Source of the DNA: Laedolimicola sp934402125
GTDB taxonomy: Bacteria > Bacillota > Clostridia > Lachnospirales > Lachnospiraceae
NCBI RefSeq assembly: GCF_052065835.1
Contig: NZ_JBQHTG010000001.1
Location: forward strand, 558,001-622,000
Direction of reading: 5' to 3'
DNA: 64,000 bases
Below the pieces are notes generated by a model. The model searched no databases and was not told the origin of the DNA. It saw nothing but the letters and a program-made list of their open reading frames with translations. How positions within the stretch are numbered: the stretch's first letter is position 1; every line of letters starts with the position of its first letter. Made by a program: the position numbers and the translations under genes. This document shows positions 59,772-64,000 of the stretch, one piece after another.

Positions 59772-59980
59772 CTTTGTTTTCTCCCGTTCATCTTTCGCCT
59801 TTTTTCAGGCTCCTCCTATTTTCTATGTTACATGGAATTATTCTCAAATGCAAGGACAGCTGTGCACAAATCTTAGCGCTTTTATCGATGAATCTTTTCC
59901 CGGATTTTACAAAGACTTAACCCGAATCTGCCTCAAATCTAACATAGGTATCCTATACTTTAAAGCATAGAGAGGTGTTT

Positions 59981-60214
59981 ATGATGAAAACAAAAACAAT
60001 CATTCAAAATGTTATGTATTTTCTTATTTTTGCCGGTATCCTGACCGCGAATATTTCATCGATTCTGTACGGCGTGAATGTATCACATCCGGTCTTTCTG
60101 GCCGGTATCCTGCTTGCGGTCTTCGGCGTAAACGGCGTGCTGCTCCTGAAGTATCCGTCTTTTCAGATTCATTACATTTCCGAGAACTCTTCTTGGGTTC
60201 ACCATGTAGATTAA
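59981..60214 (+). CDS. Small two-helix membrane protein of unknown function
   Basis: A 77-residue protein with two hydrophobic segments (about 10-29 and 37-58) and a short soluble C-terminus (YPSFQIHYISENSSWVHHVD). The ATG at 59981 follows AGAGAGGTGTTT, a good ribosome site. No family recognised. It is alone on the plus strand between two minus-strand genes. The good start and membrane hairpin support a real gene. Confidence 0.6.
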   Translation: MMKTKTIIQNVMYFLIFAGILTANISSILYGVNVSHPVFLAGILLAVFGVNGVLLLKYPSFQIHYISENSSWVHHVD

Positions 60215-60242
60215 AATCGAAACGCGCGTTGCAAAGCGCACT

Positions 60243-60283
60243 AAAAATCCACCCATAGCAGCATTAATCTACCCGGGTGGATT
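60243..60283 (-). terminator. Terminator of the LysR gene
   Basis: AATCCACCC pairs with GGGTGGATT, followed on the minus strand by TTTTTAG, 24 bp past the lysR stop. Confidence 0.75.
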
Positions 60284-60306
60284 CCTTATAAGTTACCATA
60301 TTCTCA

Positions 60307-61215
60307 TCATTTCTCGTGCTGACTCCGTCCGCCCGTAGCCCCATCAAATTCAAAATCCCTGGCAAAATGCAGGAACCGTTCCACGTCGCTGTAGATATAC
60401 TGATCCCGCTTCCACAGCAATACCGTATCGAAATAAATCGGCTCCGAAAAAGGCACCGCCACAATGTCCGGATCCTGCAAAACCAGCGCATCTACCAGGA
60501 ATGCTGCAGCCGTTCCGCCGGAGATGAACTGCTTGATCATACTAAGCTGGCTGGAGTAAAGAAGCACGTTGGGCCGAAGCTGCTGCTCCGCAAAAAGCGA
60601 CAGCACTGCATGGGCAGGCGCCGTATCCGCCCCGAAAAGTACCAGCGGCTCATCTTCCAGCATACCCACATGGACAGATTGTTCCCTTGCCAGACGATGG
60701 GACGGGCTGACGCACAGCATCAGCTCTGTCCGGGCCAGCTTCTGATAGGAGAATTCCGCCGACGGCGGCGCGGGAAGGGTCGCCATAGCCAGATCCAGCT
60801 CCCCCTGCTCCAGAAGCTTTTCCGCGTGCAGGGAACCACATTCCGTGATCAGCAACGTAATCTCCGGATATTTTTCTTTAAACGCCTTATAGAGCTGCGG
60901 GAAAAAGATGGTGCCGGCCATAGGCGGAATCCCAATCCGGAAACGGTTTTTCTGATTTCCCAGATCCTCCATCTGCCAGGAAAGCTCGTCAAACTGACGG
61001 ATCAGCTGTTGGGCCCGTTCCCGTAAGAAACTGCCCTCGGCCGTCAGAACCAGGCGCCGGCCCTCGTGCCGGAACAGATTAATCTGAAATTCGCTTTCCA
61101 GATCCCGGATAGTCCCGGATACAGACGGCTGGGAAATATGCAAAAACTCCGCCGCGCGGCTTACACTCTGAAATTGACAAACTGCAAGAAACTGCTGTAA
61201 TTTAGCGATCGTCAT
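60307..61215 (-). CDS. LysR family transcriptional regulator
   Basis: A 302-residue LTTR: winged helix-turn-helix at the N-terminus (FQSVSRAAEFLHISQPSVSGTIRDLE) and a two-lobed effector domain (about 90-295). It is divergent from a malic enzyme gene with a LysR-type inverted repeat between them, so by the usual rule it controls that gene, perhaps in response to malate. The C-terminus is charged (RSQHEK). The ATG at 61215 has AGGGGGAAGAGCGT upstream. Confidence 0.92.
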   Translation of the reverse strand: MTIAKLQQFLAVCQFQSVSRAAEFLHISQPSVSGTIRDLESEFQINLFRHEGRRLVLTAEGSFLRERAQQLIRQFDELSWQMEDLGNQKNRFRIGIPPMAGTIFFPQLYKAFKEKYPEITLLITECGSLHAEKLLEQGELDLAMATLPAPPSAEFSYQKLARTELMLCVSPSHRLAREQSVHVGMLEDEPLVLFGADTAPAHAVLSLFAEQQLRPNVLLYSSQLSMIKQFISGGTAAAFLVDALVLQDPDIVAVPFSEPIYFDTVLLWKRDQYIYSDVERFLHFARDFEFDGATGGRSQHEK

Positions 61216-61250
61216 ACGCTCTTCCCCCTTGCGTTCCCATTTCCCAAATC

Positions 61251-61267
61251 TATAGTTTTTTCCTATA
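61251..61267. promoter_or_regulatory. LysR-type binding site
   Basis: Inverted repeat TATAG-N7-CTATA, 35 bp upstream of the lysR start on the divergent gap with the malic enzyme gene. Confidence 0.5.
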
Positions 61268-61418
61268 ATATCTTATTATATATATATTTTACTTTTCTGT
61301 AAAGTAGCGCTATGATACTCATAGAATGATTGTACCGTAAAAAATACAATGCCGTACAACCTATCGATAACCACTGACGGACAGAGAGCCGTTTCCCAGA
61401 AAAAAAGGAGATTATATC

Positions 61419-62591
61419 ATGGATTACGCTGCAGAATCATTGAAATTACATTATGAATGGAAGGGTAAGCTGGAGGTTACGCCGCGGGCAGCCGTAGACA
61501 GCAAGGAGGCTCTTTCTCTTGCTTATACACCGGGTGTTGCACAGCCCTGTCTGGAGATTCAGAAGGATGTCAATAAAAGCTACGACCTGACCCGCCGCTG
61601 GAACACCGTTGCCGTAGTGACCGACGGTACCGCAGTTCTGGGCCTGGGCGATATCGGACCAGAGGCTGGTATGCCGGTTATGGAAGGTAAATGTGTCCTG
61701 TTCAAGGCCTTTGGCGATGTAGACGCTATTCCGCTCTGCGTACGCAGCAAGGATGTAGATGATATCGTAAATACCGTTGCTCTGCTGGCAGGCTCCTTCG
61801 GCGGCGTAAACCTGGAGGACATCTCCGCTCCCCGCTGCTTCGAGATTGAGAAGAAGCTGAAAGAGCGCTGCGATATTCCGATTTTCCACGATGACCAGCA
61901 CGGTACCGCCGTTATCACACTGGCAGGTCTGATGAACGCTCTGAAGCTGGTAGGAAAGAAGATTGAAGATGTGAAGATCGTCACCTCCGGCGCAGGCGCA
62001 GCCGGTATCGCTATCATCAAGCTGATGATGAGCATGGGCCTGAAAAATGTTATCATGACCGACCGCAAGGGCGCCATCTACGAGGGCCGCGAAGGTCTGA
62101 ACCCCATCAAGGAGGAGATTGCCGCAGTTACCAACCGGAACATGGAGAAGGGTACCCTGGCTGAGGTGATCAAGGGCGCAGACGTATTCGTCGGCGTATC
62201 CGCGCCGGGCGTTCTGACCAAGGAAATGGTTTCCACCATGGCAAAGGATGCTATCATCTTCGCATGCGCAAACCCGACTCCGGAGATTTTCCCGGACGAG
62301 GCTAAGGCTGCAGGCGCCGCAGTCGTATCCACCGGCCGCAGCGATTTTCCGAACCAGGTCAACAATGTTCTGGCTTTCCCGGGTATCTTCCGCGGAGCTC
62401 TGGACGTTCGCGCATCCGATATCAACGACGAGATGAAGATCGCCGCTGCACGCGCTATCGCTTCCCTGGTATCCGATGAAGAGCTGAACGCAGACTATAT
62501 CCTGCCGGCAGCCTTCGATTCCAGACTGAAGGATTGTGTCGCTAAGGCTGTAGCCAAGGCTGCAAAAGAGAGCGGCGTAGCTCGTATCTAA
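61419..62591 (+). CDS. NAD(P)-dependent malic enzyme
   Basis: Oxidative decarboxylation of malate to pyruvate. The 390 residues are the short bacterial form. Conserved blocks are YTPGVAQPC near the N-terminus, the substrate/metal motif HDDQHGTAVITLAG and the Rossmann loop TSGAGAAGIAI. The codon use is strongly biased, as in highly expressed genes. The ATG at 61419 follows AAAAGGAGATTATATC. The pyruvate made could feed the dehydrogenase encoded at 10.5-15 kb. Confidence 0.95.
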   Translation: MDYAAESLKLHYEWKGKLEVTPRAAVDSKEALSLAYTPGVAQPCLEIQKDVNKSYDLTRRWNTVAVVTDGTAVLGLGDIGPEAGMPVMEGKCVLFKAFGDVDAIPLCVRSKDVDDIVNTVALLAGSFGGVNLEDISAPRCFEIEKKLKERCDIPIFHDDQHGTAVITLAGLMNALKLVGKKIEDVKIVTSGAGAAGIAIIKLMMSMGLKNVIMTDRKGAIYEGREGLNPIKEEIAAVTNRNMEKGTLAEVIKGADVFVGVSAPGVLTKEMVSTMAKDAIIFACANPTPEIFPDEAKAAGAAVVSTGRSDFPNQVNNVLAFPGIFRGALDVRASDINDEMKIAAARAIASLVSDEELNADYILPAAFDSRLKDCVAKAVAKAAKESGVARI

Positions 62592-62628
62592 TATCGGCAA
62601 TTACGTTTACTGGATAAACTCATCAAAG

Positions 62629-62677
62629 AAAAACCGCAGGAATTCCGGCTATTTAGCCAGGTGTCCTGCGGTTTTTT
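62629..62677. terminator. Bidirectional intrinsic terminator
   Basis: AAAAACCGCAGGA pairs with TCCTGCGGTTTTT, with an inner GGCTA/TAGCC hairpin and T-runs on both sides. Confidence 0.9.
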
Positions 62678-62691
62678 CGTGTCAGATTTTC

Positions 62692-63999
62692 TCATTTTAT
62701 CGTGTACACATATTTCTGCTCCCAGGTTTTGATTACCTTATCCACGCGAACCATAGTTTTTTCCGGCACTTCCTCCCCCGGTCCGTATTCCACCGTCAGT
62801 TCCTGCCGATATTCAGCGAATTCGCCGTCCAGATACCAGGAAGGAATGAAGGTGCTTCCTGTGGGGTTGAATTCCCATTCACTGCCTGTGAGCTCCAGTT
62901 TGCCGGTGTCCTGATTTCTCCGGTAGCTTTTCTGCTCTTCCATATTGCCCCAGCTTATAGAAATAGAACTGAGCTTTGTGTTCTTTTCCAGGGTAATCGG
63001 TTCCACGTACAATGTCACAACCGTTCCTCGGGCTTCCTTGCTTTCTTCTGCATCCTCCGTACCCTGTTCTGTGACCGCCTCTGTTTCTGTCGGATCCCCG
63101 AGTTTTCGCTGTATTTTTACGATATGATAGCGATCCTCTCCCACTTCAAAAGGAATATCGACCTCTTCCGACTCATTTTCCTTCGGAACCGGGATTTCGA
63201 AAAGCGGCCCTTCCGTGCCAAGCTCAGCCTTCAGGCAAACTGCGGGAATCGTCAGCTGATAGGGCTTCCCCTGCTGCGCCTTTACTTCTGCCGTGAAGCT
63301 TCCGCTTCCGTCCAGCCCGTCAAACATCCAGTTTACATAACTCTCTTTTCCCATTTCTTCCGCAGACACGGGCCATTCTCCGAGTCTGCAGACTTTCCAG
63401 ATTCCTTTTGCGTAACACCAGGCGTTCAGCTTCAGGGTATCTTCATCTTCCCAGTCACCGCTCACCACCACGGTACGCTCCTTATGGGTCACGGGCTTGC
63501 CGATCGTATCCAGGTCATCGTATTCTTTCAGCGGAACCATCTGCAGAATTATCGTCTTGTCAAACAGATGCAAAAGGAACTGCTCCTGCGGCTTATAATA
63601 ATGGAAATCCCAATCCAGAATCAGAAGCCCGTTCCGGAGATCCTGACCGCTGGAACCGGAACCACGCAAGTGGGTGCCATCCTCACTTTCCGCCCAGATA
63701 TTCTCACGGACGGTATCAAACCAGTCGTCTTCCTCCGGATGAACGACTGTCATTTTCACATAGAGAGATTGTTCCTGCCAGATGGCATACTCTACCGTAA
63801 TTCTGCCGTATTCGGTCTCCACTTCCAGGGGAAGCGTCGTCCCTCTGTAAATCTCTTCTTCCGCGTCCCGGATCCCCGTCACCGGGTTGAACCGAACCCG
63901 GATGACAGCCGCCGCGCAGGCTCCCAGAATTCCCAGTGCTGCCAGAACCATCAATGCCAGCCGAAGCTTTCTGATGCTTCGCTGTTGCCGCTTTTTCAC
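62692..63999 (-). CDS. Single-pass membrane protein with large extracytoplasmic region (start at or beyond window edge)
   Basis: A 435-residue frame reaching the window edge. It starts with a strongly basic segment (KKRQQRSIRKLR), one membrane helix (about 13-34) and a long extracytoplasmic beta-rich region. A Glu-rich linker (TEQGTEDAEESKEARG) lies near residue 305. The arrangement resembles DUF4179-type and other anti-sigma-associated proteins, but I cannot name the family with confidence. The visible first codon is a GTG at 63999; the true start may lie outside the window, where a cognate sigma factor gene would be expected if the guess is right. Confidence 0.6.
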   Translation of the reverse strand: MKKRQQRSIRKLRLALMVLAALGILGACAAAVIRVRFNPVTGIRDAEEEIYRGTTLPLEVETEYGRITVEYAIWQEQSLYVKMTVVHPEEDDWFDTVRENIWAESEDGTHLRGSGSSGQDLRNGLLILDWDFHYYKPQEQFLLHLFDKTIILQMVPLKEYDDLDTIGKPVTHKERTVVVSGDWEDEDTLKLNAWCYAKGIWKVCRLGEWPVSAEEMGKESYVNWMFDGLDGSGSFTAEVKAQQGKPYQLTIPAVCLKAELGTEGPLFEIPVPKENESEEVDIPFEVGEDRYHIVKIQRKLGDPTETEAVTEQGTEDAEESKEARGTVVTLYVEPITLEKNTKLSSISISWGNMEEQKSYRRNQDTGKLELTGSEWEFNPTGSTFIPSWYLDGEFAEYRQELTVEYGPGEEVPEKTMVRVDKVIKTWEQKYVYTIK

Positions 64000-64000
64000 G

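Noticed and set aside
61446..62600. A 384-codon minus-strand frame.
   Set aside because: Antisense to malic enzyme, whose biased codon use creates a long open complementary frame.

Overview
The window reads as the chromosome of an anaerobic Gram-positive bacterium of the class Clostridia, most likely family Lachnospiraceae. The protein families are typical of that group (uvrC-hprK-glucokinase cluster, DUF5688, DUF1846, Amt fused to PII, QueT, CdaA/CdaR), promoters are of the TTGACA/TATAAT type with strong AGGAGG ribosome sites, and three Firmicutes-style riboswitches are present. The genus is not determined. I see no rRNA, tRNA, CRISPR array, prophage or transposase; the window is gene-dense core and accessory chromosome.

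Layout. 1-4.5 kb: a c-di-AMP synthesis operon (two unknown membrane proteins, cdaA, cdaR), then comF and recD2. 6.8-10.5 kb: mreB, a lipoate-protein ligase and a MATE transporter. 10.5-16 kb: a pyruvate/2-oxoacid dehydrogenase operon (DeoR regulator, E2 with three nearly identical lipoyl domains, fused E1 alpha-beta); no E3 gene is in view. 16.1-20.3 kb: queT behind a preQ1-type leader, an NSS transporter, and an Amt-PII fusion with a structured leader that begins with a terminator. 20.6-28.4 kb: a DUF2142 membrane protein, then glk, hprK, uvrC and ftsH. 28.8-36.4 kb: pyrG, DUF1846, galE, ktrB-ktrA potassium uptake and a DUF5688 protein.

36.6-42.7 kb is a six-gene operon behind a cobalamin riboswitch and terminator: a lipid-anchored CbiK-type chelatase, two surface proteins that appear to share one beta-rich domain, and a BtuFCD-type ABC importer. 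It looks like a surface corrinoid/tetrapyrrole/cobalt acquisition system and is the best candidate for a poorly described system. 42.7-46.5 kb: an NhaC-family transporter under a lysine riboswitch, then a GntR regulator with type I asparaginase under a perfect 26-bp palindrome.

46.5-55.5 kb is a second interesting island: a ROK repressor, a carboxylate-type transporter, a HyuA protein, a small HExxH protein, an FAD oxidoreductase, an SGNH hydrolase and a zinc alcohol dehydrogenase, all on one strand. Two tandem promoters sharing one box precede it. The genes look like a catabolic route for an unknown substrate. 55.6-64 kb: mgtE with a 32-codon leader ORF overlapping a terminator, isoaspartyl dipeptidase, a MATE pump, a small membrane protein, a LysR regulator divergent from malic enzyme, and a membrane protein cut by the window edge.
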